Virus record (IMG/VR): IMGVR_UViG_3300027908_000013
Span: 1 to 43,780 of that record
Length of the DNA: 43,780 nt
From: a virus
Reading direction: 5' to 3' (one strand)
Shown: piece by piece, positions 14,897 through 22,512 of the stretch
How the letters are laid out: each line of letters opens with the position of its first letter
Position numbering within the stretch: the stretch's first letter is position 1
Notes under the pieces: model-generated
What the model was told of the DNA's origin: nothing
Seen by the model: the letters and a program-made list of their open reading frames with translations, nothing else
Databases searched by the model: none
Position numbers and translations under genes: made by a program

Positions 14897-15802
14897 GTGG
14901 ATTTGATTTTTGCGCTGGTGAACACCAGCAAGCTCGCCGGCTGGGTGCGTAGCGGCGTCGGGGCGCTGTTCGTTATGGTGAGCGGCCGATGGCCCATGTT
15001 CAATCAGTGGGTCGATCCGGCGACGCAGATCGAGATCGCCGCTGCTATTGCGACGCTCGCCGTTGGTGTGTGGTCGCACCTCGCCAAGAGCTACGCCGAG
15101 ACACCGCCTGCAATCCCCGGCTATCACCGTGACGGCAGTGTGGGCAACGTCGCGCAGCTTCTGTTCCTCGCCGTTGCGCTGTCATGGCTGCTGGCCGCGA
15201 TTACGCCGGCCAGCGCGCAGGTGGTGACCAAGACGCCGCCCTCCGCGACTTCGGGGTGCACGACGGTCTACTGCACTGGCTGGTATGTCGGCGGTGGCTT
15301 CGCGGGCAACGGCACGAACGCCGACATCATCGGCAGCGGGCTATCCGGTTCCGTCTTCGCGGCCGGCGCGATCCCCTTCGTCAACGGGGGTTGGCAGTAT
15401 TGGAACGGCACCACGTTCCTCGCGATCGAGGCCGGCGTTGGCGACCAGGTCAACGTGGGCGGGGTGACGAACAACGAAGGCGGTGTGCTCGCTTACCAGG
15501 AGGCGCAGGTCGGCGGGACGCTGTCCGGCATCTTCGGCACGCAGGCGCCGGTTGTCGTGCCGAGCAACCTGACGGCCGACCTGATATCCCTCTATGTCGC
15601 GGCCGGCATCGTCGAGCGCGGCTTCGCCACGGGCTTCGAGACAGGGGCTGGTGCGAAGTTCGTCATCGCGCCGAAGATCATTCTCGACATCGGGTATCGT
15701 TACCTGAACTATGGTTCGGCGTCAGTCGGCGTGGCGAACGCGGCGACCGCGAGCTTCAACGCCGAGAACCTCGTACGCGCATCGCTCGAATACAAGTTCT
15801 AA
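14897..15802 (+). CDS. Holin-like domain fused to outer-membrane beta-barrel, 301 aa
   Basis: Residues 1-70 look like a Pam3-gp28-type putative holin: WVRSGVGALFVMVSGRW, then VDPATQIEIAAAIATLAVGV and WSHLAKS. Residues 90-109 form a second hydrophobic segment ending AITPASAQ, like an export signal. The remaining 190 residues have the alternating pattern of a small outer-membrane barrel (GWYVGGGFAGNG, FETGAGAKFVIAPKIILDIG, YRYLNYG) and end in LEYKF, with the terminal Phe used for barrel insertion. I chose GTG 14897 because AGGAGG (14886-14891) overlaps an alternative GTG at 14891. An in-frame GTG at 15140 could start the barrel alone. A fusion of this kind is unusual. Confidence 0.7.
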   Translation: MDLIFALVNTSKLAGWVRSGVGALFVMVSGRWPMFNQWVDPATQIEIAAAIATLAVGVWSHLAKSYAETPPAIPGYHRDGSVGNVAQLLFLAVALSWLLAAITPASAQVVTKTPPSATSGCTTVYCTGWYVGGGFAGNGTNADIIGSGLSGSVFAAGAIPFVNGGWQYWNGTTFLAIEAGVGDQVNVGGVTNNEGGVLAYQEAQVGGTLSGIFGTQAPVVVPSNLTADLISLYVAAGIVERGFATGFETGAGAKFVIAPKIILDIGYRYLNYGSASVGVANAATASFNAENLVRASLEYKF

Positions 15803-15826
15803 CCTCGTTGCAGAGGTTCCTCGTGG

Positions 15827-17488
15827 ATGGCCTTACCGGGCAAACCACTGGTCTGGTCACCACGAGGCGCGTCTGACACCCTCGATAGCTCGACCGCGCC
15901 GAAAGGTGCAATGGGCGCGCTGACGAACCTGATCCCCGACCCAACTACGCGGGATCTGTGGCAGTGTCGCCCGGCAGCGATTTCATTAGCTAATTTTGTT
16001 GGCGCCAATCGGCCCTGGTCGGCGGCGTTTTCTAGCGCGTTCGGACCCGATCTTTTCGTCGGTCCGACGTTCGTCTCTGTTTATCGCGTCTACGGAACGT
16101 GGGTCTACGGGATGGTTTCTACCTCCCGCAATCCAGGGCACGACGAGCCTTTTGCGTACAACATCCTGACCGGGCTCTATACAGCGATTTCTGGTGTCAC
16201 GGCTGTAAACACACCAATCAGCCCGCAGACTGCCGGCCCTTGGAGCCCACCGTCGATGGCGCTGGTGGGTTCGACGATCATATTCTCGCACCCTGGCTTT
16301 ACCGGTGCGGGCAACGCCTATTTTGGCGTGCTCGATATCACCAACCCCGCGGCGCCGGCATGGAGTGCGCAGAATACGACGACCAACACGCTGATCGCCC
16401 CACCGACATGGGTTTTTAATTTCAACGGTCGCTGCTACTTCCTCGTCAATCCACCAAATCAGATGCCAGCCGCGTACTTCTCCGACCCGCTGACGCCGAC
16501 GATTATCACGAACGCGAACCAGATACTGACTTTCGGCGACAACGTTCCTTTGACTGGCGCGGGGGGTGTGCCGCTCGACAACCAGCTTGGCGGCGTCCTC
16601 CAGTCGATGATGGTGTTCAAGGGCGTCACCAATATCTACCAGATCACTGGCGACTACGCGTTGCAGAATTTGTCGCTCAATGCGCTCAATCCTGGCACCG
16701 GAACGTACGCGGCTAACACAATTGTCTCGACGCCCAAGGGCTTGGCCTTTGTCGCGCCGGACGGCGTGCGTGTCATTGATTTCGGCGCGAACGTAGGGGA
16801 CCCGATCGGCGTAGACGGCGATGGCATTGCCGCGCCATTCGTCTCGGCGCTCACACCGTCGCGCATGTGCGCCGCTTACAACAACGGCATCTATCGAGTG
16901 CAGCTGCAGAACGGCGGCGCGTCGGGTAATCCGCAGCAGCAGTGGTGGTATGACTTCGTTCGCACCATCTGGTCCGGGCCTCACACGCAAGCCGCTTCGT
17001 TGATGGCCGCCTATGCTAACTCGTTCATCGTCGCGCTACAAGGCACGGCCGCACTATTTCAAAGTGACACGGCACAGTCCTCAAGCACGACATATGTCGA
17101 GAACGGCGTCGCGATGAATTTCAATTGGGCGACGCCGATGCTTCCTGACACCGATCAGATGGCCGAGGTGGCGATGGTCGAGACGACGCTTCATATGGCG
17201 CTAGTTGCCGGCAACACGATCACGGTCACCTCGCAAGATCAAAATGGCGTGGTGCTTGATACGGTGACGGTTGTTCCCGCAGGCTCCGCTACTTTGTGGG
17301 GCGCGTTTATTTGGGATCAGGCGTTATGGCAAGGCGTTGCGAACGCTCTTTACCCGCGCCCGCTCCAGTGGCATTTTCCTATCGTGTTTCGCCGGATGGC
17401 AATCGTCGCGACGGGCGTCTGTGCGTCGGGGATCAAGATTGGTCGGCTGCACCTTCGCTATGAGGTGCTCGGCTACCTGCAGCAGTGA
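15827..17488 (+). CDS. Tail nozzle-like protein (P22 gp10-like), 553 aa
   Basis: Size, position and sequence style fit the tail tube or nozzle proteins of short-tailed phages (P22 gp10 type), which form the hexameric tube below the adaptor. The protein opens with a loop-rich segment (LVWSPRGASDTLDSSTAPKG) and has repeated beta-propeller-like blades such as GRCYFLVNPPNQMPAAYFSD, VFKGVTNIYQITGDYALQN and GLAFVAPDGVRVIDFGANVG, a pattern typical of this group. It lacks a signal peptide, unlike its neighbours on both sides. The ATG 15827 is 24 bases after the barrel gene. Confidence 0.7.
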   Translation: MALPGKPLVWSPRGASDTLDSSTAPKGAMGALTNLIPDPTTRDLWQCRPAAISLANFVGANRPWSAAFSSAFGPDLFVGPTFVSVYRVYGTWVYGMVSTSRNPGHDEPFAYNILTGLYTAISGVTAVNTPISPQTAGPWSPPSMALVGSTIIFSHPGFTGAGNAYFGVLDITNPAAPAWSAQNTTTNTLIAPPTWVFNFNGRCYFLVNPPNQMPAAYFSDPLTPTIITNANQILTFGDNVPLTGAGGVPLDNQLGGVLQSMMVFKGVTNIYQITGDYALQNLSLNALNPGTGTYAANTIVSTPKGLAFVAPDGVRVIDFGANVGDPIGVDGDGIAAPFVSALTPSRMCAAYNNGIYRVQLQNGGASGNPQQQWWYDFVRTIWSGPHTQAASLMAAYANSFIVALQGTAALFQSDTAQSSSTTYVENGVAMNFNWATPMLPDTDQMAEVAMVETTLHMALVAGNTITVTSQDQNGVVLDTVTVVPAGSATLWGAFIWDQALWQGVANALYPRPLQWHFPIVFRRMAIVATGVCASGIKIGRLHLRYEVLGYLQQ

Positions 17489-17495
17489 GGGCACC

Positions 17496-19208
17496 ATGAA
17501 GCGCTGGATTGTTGGGTTTATATTTTCGCTGTGGGTGTCCGCGGCTTCGGCGGGCGTTACTTGCAGCTTGCCTTTTAATTTGCAGAACGGCACGACCGCC
17601 GACGCAAGTCAGGTGATGGCGAACTATAACGCGCTGGTTGTCTGTCTCGGCAACGCGGCTGCAGCAGGCGCAAATAACGACATCACGGCGCTGCTCGGCC
17701 TGACGACGCCAATCCCGCCTTCCGGGGGCGGATCATCCGTGTTCTTCGGCGGGGCGGTGACGGGCACAGCCAACGCAATCACCTTCGCTTCGCCCGCGCC
17801 TACGGGTTTTACGCTCGTTACCGGGTACACAGTGATCTTCGTCGCGTCGCTGACGAACACAGGTGTGACCACGCTTGAAGTTGCGTCGCAGACCGTCACC
17901 GCGACCACAAACCCCGCGTGTTCGACCGGGACTTGTCCGCCGAGTTTTTATAATATCGGGCCGAACGGGCCTGTGCCGATGATTGGCGGCGAGATACAGG
18001 CTAACCAGATTGTCATTGCCCAATGGGATGGCAGCGAGTTCGAGTGTACGAATTGCGGGGGCGTGCAATATGGCGGTGTCGGGCCACTCACTAATCTCGC
18101 TTCGGCGACGACCACCGATCTGGGCACCGTCTCATCACACAACGTCAGTATCACTGGCTCGACCACGATCACGTCTTTCGGTCAGACGGCGACGACGACG
18201 TACCCCAACTATCAGGTCACGTTCACGTCGCCGCTCACGATCACCTGGAACCAGACGAGTTGCGCGACGGTTGGTGGCTGCATCCAGACGCCAGGGGCGG
18301 CTAATATCGCCGCTGCGGCGGGCGACACCGCCGTTGCGGTTTATCTCGGCAAGAGCAGTGGTGGGCTCGGCAATTGGGCGATCACCAACTACATGCGCGC
18401 GAATGGCACGGCAGTGGTCAACCCGACGCCGCTGTGCGGCGCGGTTGGGTTAGCGATCTACAACGACACGGGTACGCCGAACACCAAGATCGACATCACG
18501 GCCGGTTCGGCGGTGCTCATCAATCCGACCGGCAACGTGCCAATCTATGTGACCGGTGTCTCGGTCGCGATCAACGACACCATCAACGGCGCCAACGGTC
18601 TCGATGCCGTGTCGCTCGGCAACAACACGATGTACAATCACTACTTGATCAGCAACGGCACGACGACGGCCGGGCTTGACAGTGCCTCTGCGACGTCACC
18701 GACGATGCCGAGCGGGTATATTTATTTGTGCCGCCTTGGTGCTAGCAAGACGAACGGATCGGCCAACTTCTACGGTTTTCGCACGACGGGTGCGGTTACC
18801 CAGTACGTGAACGGTGGGGCGAACCTCTCGACCCTCCCCGTCGTAGCGCAGCATTTGAATGGTGGAACCAGCTGTGGAACCACGTCGACAACACCTACAT
18901 GGGCGGCAGAGACGATTGCGGGTACGTCCGGGGTGGCGCCTTTGTGGGCGCCGTCGACCGCGACCGATGTCGAGCTCGTCCTGGTAGGGGCGGACGCCGC
19001 TTCGGCGGCAGCAACGTGCGCGGCGCCGAATAACACGTACGAAAGCCTTGAAACGCCAAACCCGCCGCCGCTTGGGCTCAATACGGCGGTCACCACCGCA
19101 ACAGGGTGGATGAAGTTGGAGACAGCTACGATCTATGTCAGCATCAACGGGGCGGCGAATGGCCTTGTCCAAATCCTGGCCTACAAGGACAACGTAAACG
19201 CCAACTAG
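17496..19208 (+). CDS. Exported Cys-rich tail-fibre-like protein, 570 aa
   Basis: A signal peptide (MKRWIVGFIFSLWVSAASA, cleavage before GVTC) is followed by the fibre N-terminal motif LQNGTTADASQVMANYNALV, a Gly-rich linker (PPSGGGSSVFFGG) and a long beta-rich body. Twelve cysteines occur in the mature chain, several as close pairs (ACSTGTC, ECTNC, SCATVGGC), an unusual number for a cytoplasmic fibre. ATG 17496 with GAGGG upstream is chosen over a longer frame overlapping the nozzle gene. I infer a secreted adhesin or fibre with disulfides; its place in the virion is untested. Confidence 0.75.
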   Translation: MKRWIVGFIFSLWVSAASAGVTCSLPFNLQNGTTADASQVMANYNALVVCLGNAAAAGANNDITALLGLTTPIPPSGGGSSVFFGGAVTGTANAITFASPAPTGFTLVTGYTVIFVASLTNTGVTTLEVASQTVTATTNPACSTGTCPPSFYNIGPNGPVPMIGGEIQANQIVIAQWDGSEFECTNCGGVQYGGVGPLTNLASATTTDLGTVSSHNVSITGSTTITSFGQTATTTYPNYQVTFTSPLTITWNQTSCATVGGCIQTPGAANIAAAAGDTAVAVYLGKSSGGLGNWAITNYMRANGTAVVNPTPLCGAVGLAIYNDTGTPNTKIDITAGSAVLINPTGNVPIYVTGVSVAINDTINGANGLDAVSLGNNTMYNHYLISNGTTTAGLDSASATSPTMPSGYIYLCRLGASKTNGSANFYGFRTTGAVTQYVNGGANLSTLPVVAQHLNGGTSCGTTSTTPTWAAETIAGTSGVAPLWAPSTATDVELVLVGADAASAAATCAAPNNTYESLETPNPPPLGLNTAVTTATGWMKLETATIYVSINGAANGLVQILAYKDNVNAN

Positions 19209-19269
19209 CTGTGGGTAACAGCCTGTTGAAGTGGCACCGGATATAGTGTAGGTTCCGGCAGGCTCGGTC

Positions 19270-19287
19270 GGCGCTTGACGCCTTTTT
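19270..19287 (+). terminator. Weak hairpin plus T5 before the receptor-binding gene
   Basis: In the 92-base gap 19209-19300 a GGCG/CGCC stem (19270-19273 with 19279-19282) is followed directly by TTTTT (19283-19287). The stem is only four pairs, so termination would be partial at best. The T run merges into the GGGAG ribosome site of the 19301 gene. I see no convincing promoter in this gap. Confidence 0.3.
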
Positions 19288-19300
19288 GGGAGATACGACC

Positions 19301-20533
19301 ATGCGGTTTCGCAGATCCATCATTGCGGCGTTGTGTGTGTTCGGTCTCGGAACGGCCGCGGTGCGCGCGCAGAACGTGCCCTACCTGCCGTCCACCAATC
19401 CGGTGTTTGCCGACGCTTCGCATATCCTAGCGACGGTCAATCATCTGATCGAGCTCATCAACCAGTATGTGACGCCGCAGACGATGGCGCCGTACACCAC
19501 GCCACGCAATGTGCTCGACAACGGCGGGATGCAGGTCCAGCAGCGCGGCACCGGTACGCGAACGGCCGGCACAACCACAATCCCGAGTTCGGCGTACAGC
19601 GCCGATCGGTGGGGCGCCAATGTCAACGTCACGTCCGGCGCCGGCACGCTCTCGATCGAGACGACGGACCTGCCTTCATCGCCGATTTTCAACGCCGCAT
19701 CGCTGTTTTATCGCACCTCCGGCGCGCTTGCGCAGCCGCAATGTGTGATGCAGGAAATCCCGACGACGCGCTTGACGCCGCTCGCCGGCACGTACGTCGA
19801 GTTGAGTTTCTACGCCAAGGGGCTGGCGCTGATGCTCGCCGAGCAGACGACGCTTAACGCGTACCTGTTCACCGGCACCGGCGTCGATCAGGGCTTGCAG
19901 TCCTTCACCGCGTCGCCCGCCATCACGCCGGCATGGACCGGGATTGCGTCGACGAACACGACTGCGTTCACGCTGACTTCTTCGTGGCAGCGGCTGAGCA
20001 CCGGCTTCGCAATCCCAACGACCGCGACCGAGGCTGCTGTTGCTCTGTGCTGGACGCCGACGACGGGCGGTACGGCCGGCGCGACCGATGGGTTTGAGTT
20101 TACCGGCGTGCAGCTGGAACAGGGTTACGCACCGTCCGCGTTTGAATTCCGACCTTTTGTTGATGAACTCAGGGTCGCGCAATCTTTTTACGCGCAATGG
20201 GCCGACAGCCCGGCGGCGACCTTTACGTTGCCCGGCACCTGCACCGAAACTTCGTCGGGTGCGACGGCGGCTTGCACGCTCATGTTGCCGGCGACGTTGG
20301 TTAAGACACCGGTTGTCGCGGTAGCGGCTGCCACATCGTTCGGCATGACTAAAGTTGCCGATGGCACCGCCGAAGCCTGTACGACGCTTGCGACCGTGGC
20401 CAGCTCGAGCAATCTTAACTCGATCAAGCTGACGTGCGCTGTATCCGAGACTGCGGCCGTGGGCACTATGCACTTGATGCTTTACGCAGCCACGGGTGCC
20501 GCGAACACCATCACAGTCAGCGCGGACTTTTAA
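19301..20533 (+). CDS. Exported receptor-binding/tail-fibre protein with carbohydrate-binding-like domain, 410 aa
   Basis: After a signal peptide (MRFRRSIIAALCVFGLGTAA, ending VRA before QNVP), the protein has the tail-fibre block NVLDNGGMQVQQRGTGTRTA, SAYSADRWG, SFYAKGL and the closing GFEFTGVQLEQGYAPSAFEF with RPFVDELRVAQSFY. This arrangement is well known from phage tail fibres as a jelly-roll, carbohydrate-binding-like module followed by a small C-terminal domain. The last 110 residues hold four of the six mature cysteines. ATG 19301 has GGGAG eight bases upstream. It is the best candidate for receptor recognition, and the signal peptide is what makes it odd. Confidence 0.8.
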   Translation: MRFRRSIIAALCVFGLGTAAVRAQNVPYLPSTNPVFADASHILATVNHLIELINQYVTPQTMAPYTTPRNVLDNGGMQVQQRGTGTRTAGTTTIPSSAYSADRWGANVNVTSGAGTLSIETTDLPSSPIFNAASLFYRTSGALAQPQCVMQEIPTTRLTPLAGTYVELSFYAKGLALMLAEQTTLNAYLFTGTGVDQGLQSFTASPAITPAWTGIASTNTTAFTLTSSWQRLSTGFAIPTTATEAAVALCWTPTTGGTAGATDGFEFTGVQLEQGYAPSAFEFRPFVDELRVAQSFYAQWADSPAATFTLPGTCTETSSGATAACTLMLPATLVKTPVVAVAAATSFGMTKVADGTAEACTTLATVASSSNLNSIKLTCAVSETAAVGTMHLMLYAATGAANTITVSADF

Positions 20534-20547
20534 CCCAGGAGGTTATT

Positions 20548-20892
20548 TTGCCTGAACCATCGGAAGGCCTCAGCCCGGATCATTCGGCTGAGATCGAGCG
20601 GCGCAACGTGAAAGCCGCGCAGGACGAAGCCGACGCCGAGAAGAACCAGCGCGCGGCCGAGCTTGCCGCGCACCCGCACAACCAGCTGAAGAAGCTCCTG
20701 CTCGACTTGCAGGCCCCACGGATCGATCTGCACGACCGGATCGCGTCGCTGCATCGCGGGCTGACGGCGCTCACTCAGTTGGTGCTCACCCACACTCCGG
20801 CGCCGGATGATGCCGAGCTCGCGCCGTCCGATCCGGAACTGCCGGTAGGGCACGACTTTGATCCGAAAGAAGGTCCCAATGGCCAAGAGTGA
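20548..20892 (+). CDS. Charged helical hypothetical protein, 114 aa
   Basis: The product (PEPSEGLSPDHSAEIERRNV ... HDFDPKEGPNGQE) is hydrophilic, with a long central helix (QLKKLLLDLQAPRIDLHDRI) and an acidic tail. No family is recognised. The start is TTG 20548 because AGGAGG (20537-20542) lies five bases upstream; an earlier in-frame ATG lies inside the previous gene. The 3' end overlaps the next small ORF. Confidence 0.65.
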   Translation: MPEPSEGLSPDHSAEIERRNVKAAQDEADAEKNQRAAELAAHPHNQLKKLLLDLQAPRIDLHDRIASLHRGLTALTQLVLTHTPAPDDAELAPSDPELPVGHDFDPKEGPNGQE

Positions 20893-21031
20893 TATGCACG
20901 CCGGCATGAAGGACCGCTCCGCGCAGCCGGTCGACAGCAGCATGAAGCCGCCGAGTGGGAGTGTCGATGCAAACACGACACGTAAAGAAACCGCGCCTCA
21001 GCAACCCACCATCGGCCCTCGAACCGCTTAG
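20879..21031 (+). CDS. Small basic ORF, 50 aa
   Basis: This 50-codon frame (MAKSDMHAGMKDRSAQPVDS ... TIGPRTA) has GAAGG upstream of its ATG, overlaps the end of the previous gene by 14 bases and the GNAT gene by 65 bases. The composition is polar and probably disordered. Short unstructured genes at this place are common in related phages, but the long overlap and lack of a family leave it uncertain. Confidence 0.45.
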   Translation: MAKSDMHAGMKDRSAQPVDSSMKPPSGSVDANTTRKETAPQQPTIGPRTA

Positions 21032-21524
21032 CCAGCCGGTCGCGTACCGGGGCGTCACGATCCAGCGACAGCGGCTCGGCGTCATCGCGCGCGAGCTTCC
21101 CGCGCTGTTTAAAAAGCATCACGCCGAGCTCGCGGTTGATCGTGACCGGGCGCCGCTCGATCCTGATTGGGACCGCTATTTCGACCTTGATCGGCTCGGC
21201 ATCCTGCAAATCGTGACCGTGCGCGACGGCCCGGCGCTAGTGGGCTACATTTTCAATATCATCGGCCCGAACCTGCACAAGCGCTCGACGCGCTTCGGTG
21301 TCGTCGATATGTACTGGCTGCACCCAGCGTATCGCTTCGGGCTGCTCGGGCTAAAACTGTTCCGCGAGAATGAGCGATTTCTGAAGTCGGCGGGCGTCCA
21401 GAAGATCGCGGTGGCGGAAAAGGCGCACTTCGCCAATAGTGGCGGCCGCAAGGTGAATGTGCTATTCAAGCGCCTCGGTTACGTCGCCGAAGACGTGGTG
21501 CACGGCAAGTGGATTGGAGACTGA
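20967..21524 (+). CDS. GNAT-like acetyltransferase of the ejection-gene cluster, 185 aa
   Basis: The fold looks like a phage GNAT N-acetyltransferase, which uses acetyl-CoA to acetylate an amine. Recognisable parts are the strand LQIVTVRDGPALVGYIFNII, the DMYWLHPAYRFGLLGLKLF region that corresponds to the acetyl-CoA-binding core, and the closing VLFKRLGYVAEDVVHGKW. Such genes are often found next to internal virion proteins in podoviruses; their substrate is unknown. I prefer ATG 20967 (GGGAG six bases upstream) over GTG 20955. Confidence 0.78.
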   Translation: MQTRHVKKPRLSNPPSALEPLSQPVAYRGVTIQRQRLGVIARELPALFKKHHAELAVDRDRAPLDPDWDRYFDLDRLGILQIVTVRDGPALVGYIFNIIGPNLHKRSTRFGVVDMYWLHPAYRFGLLGLKLFRENERFLKSAGVQKIAVAEKAHFANSGGRKVNVLFKRLGYVAEDVVHGKWIGD

Positions 21525-21525
21525 G

Positions 21526-22512
21526 ATGGGTCTGACAATCGGTGGGCTTGGCGCACTCGCGAGCGGCGGCGCCGCGATCTACGGTCTCGCAAATGGCACC
21601 CCTTCACAGAACGTCCAGTCGCCGCAAGGATATCAGTTTCAGAACCAGTCGGGCGCTGACAGCAACGCCTACTCGGGCATCGGGGGCTTGAGCAATTACA
21701 ACGTCGCCGGCAGCCTCTTGCCGCAGTATCAGCAGATCGCGCAGCAGACGGTCGCCAATCCTTACGCGCCGGGCTACCAGCAAGGGGCGAACGCAACGGG
21801 GCAGGCGGGCTTCAACAGCGGAGCGAACATCGCCGGCAACGCGCTGAGCGCGTTGCCTGACGTACAATCCCTTTTGTCGCTCGGCTTCGACCCGCAGAAT
21901 GCGCTTTACTCGCAACTGCAAAACCAAAACCAGCAGCAGACGAACGCCATCGCCGGGCAATACGGGGTGCAGGGCACGCCTTATGGTGCCGGCGTCGCCG
22001 ATCAGTCGAACCAGAATTTCAATCTCGCGTGGCAGAACCAACAGCTTGGGCGCGCGACGCAGGGCGCGGGCGCCGCGGGAAGCCTGCTCAGTCAGATCGG
22101 CGGGGCGACCAACACCGGGCTCAACCAGATGACGGCGGGCTCGGCGCTGCCATACAACACATTCCAGGGCATCAATGCCAACGCGCTGAACACGCTCGGC
22201 CAGACCGGCCAGTTCGGACAGTCGGCCTCGGTGCTGCCGCAGCAGCAGATCACCGACTACCTGCAATACCTGTCGGGCGCGACTGGACAGCAAAACTCCA
22301 ACACCAGTCTGTTCGGGCAGCAGCTCAACCAGGCGAATTCGACGTTCAACCAGCAGCAGACGCTTGGCAACAATCTCGGCTCGAGCCTTGCGGGTCTTTC
22401 CGGGATGTCACCAGGCAGCTGGTTTGGCGGCGGGGGCGGCGGTTTTGGTGGGATCGCCCCGACGCCTACAAGCTCGTCGCAGTTCACAGGTGGGCTTGGG
22501 GGCCTCTACTAA
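21526..22512 (+). CDS. Gln/Asn/Gly-rich internal virion protein, 328 aa
   Basis: The protein opens with a hydrophobic glycine-rich helix (LTIGGLGALASGGAAIYGLA) and continues with Gln-, Asn- and Gly-rich helical sequence (YSQLQNQNQQQTNAIAGQYG, NQNFNLAWQNQQLGRATQGA), ending in a Gly run. This low-complexity style and the position before two larger proteins fit ejection proteins, which leave the capsid with the DNA and line a channel through the envelope. The family is inferred from context. ATG 21526 is two bases after the GNAT stop; the end is coupled as TAATG. Confidence 0.65.
   Translation: MGLTIGGLGALASGGAAIYGLANGTPSQNVQSPQGYQFQNQSGADSNAYSGIGGLSNYNVAGSLLPQYQQIAQQTVANPYAPGYQQGANATGQAGFNSGANIAGNALSALPDVQSLLSLGFDPQNALYSQLQNQNQQQTNAIAGQYGVQGTPYGAGVADQSNQNFNLAWQNQQLGRATQGAGAAGSLLSQIGGATNTGLNQMTAGSALPYNTFQGINANALNTLGQTGQFGQSASVLPQQQITDYLQYLSGATGQQNSNTSLFGQQLNQANSTFNQQQTLGNNLGSSLAGLSGMSPGSWFGGGGGGFGGIAPTPTSSSQFTGGLGGLY

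Noticed and set aside
15986-16990. 334-codon minus-strand frame opposite the nozzle-like gene
   Set aside because: Arg-rich shadow sequence with no domain and against the direction of every neighbour.
19226-19247. TTGAAG ... TATAGT as a promoter before the 19301 gene
   Set aside because: The hexamers are only 10 bases apart, far too close for sigma70.
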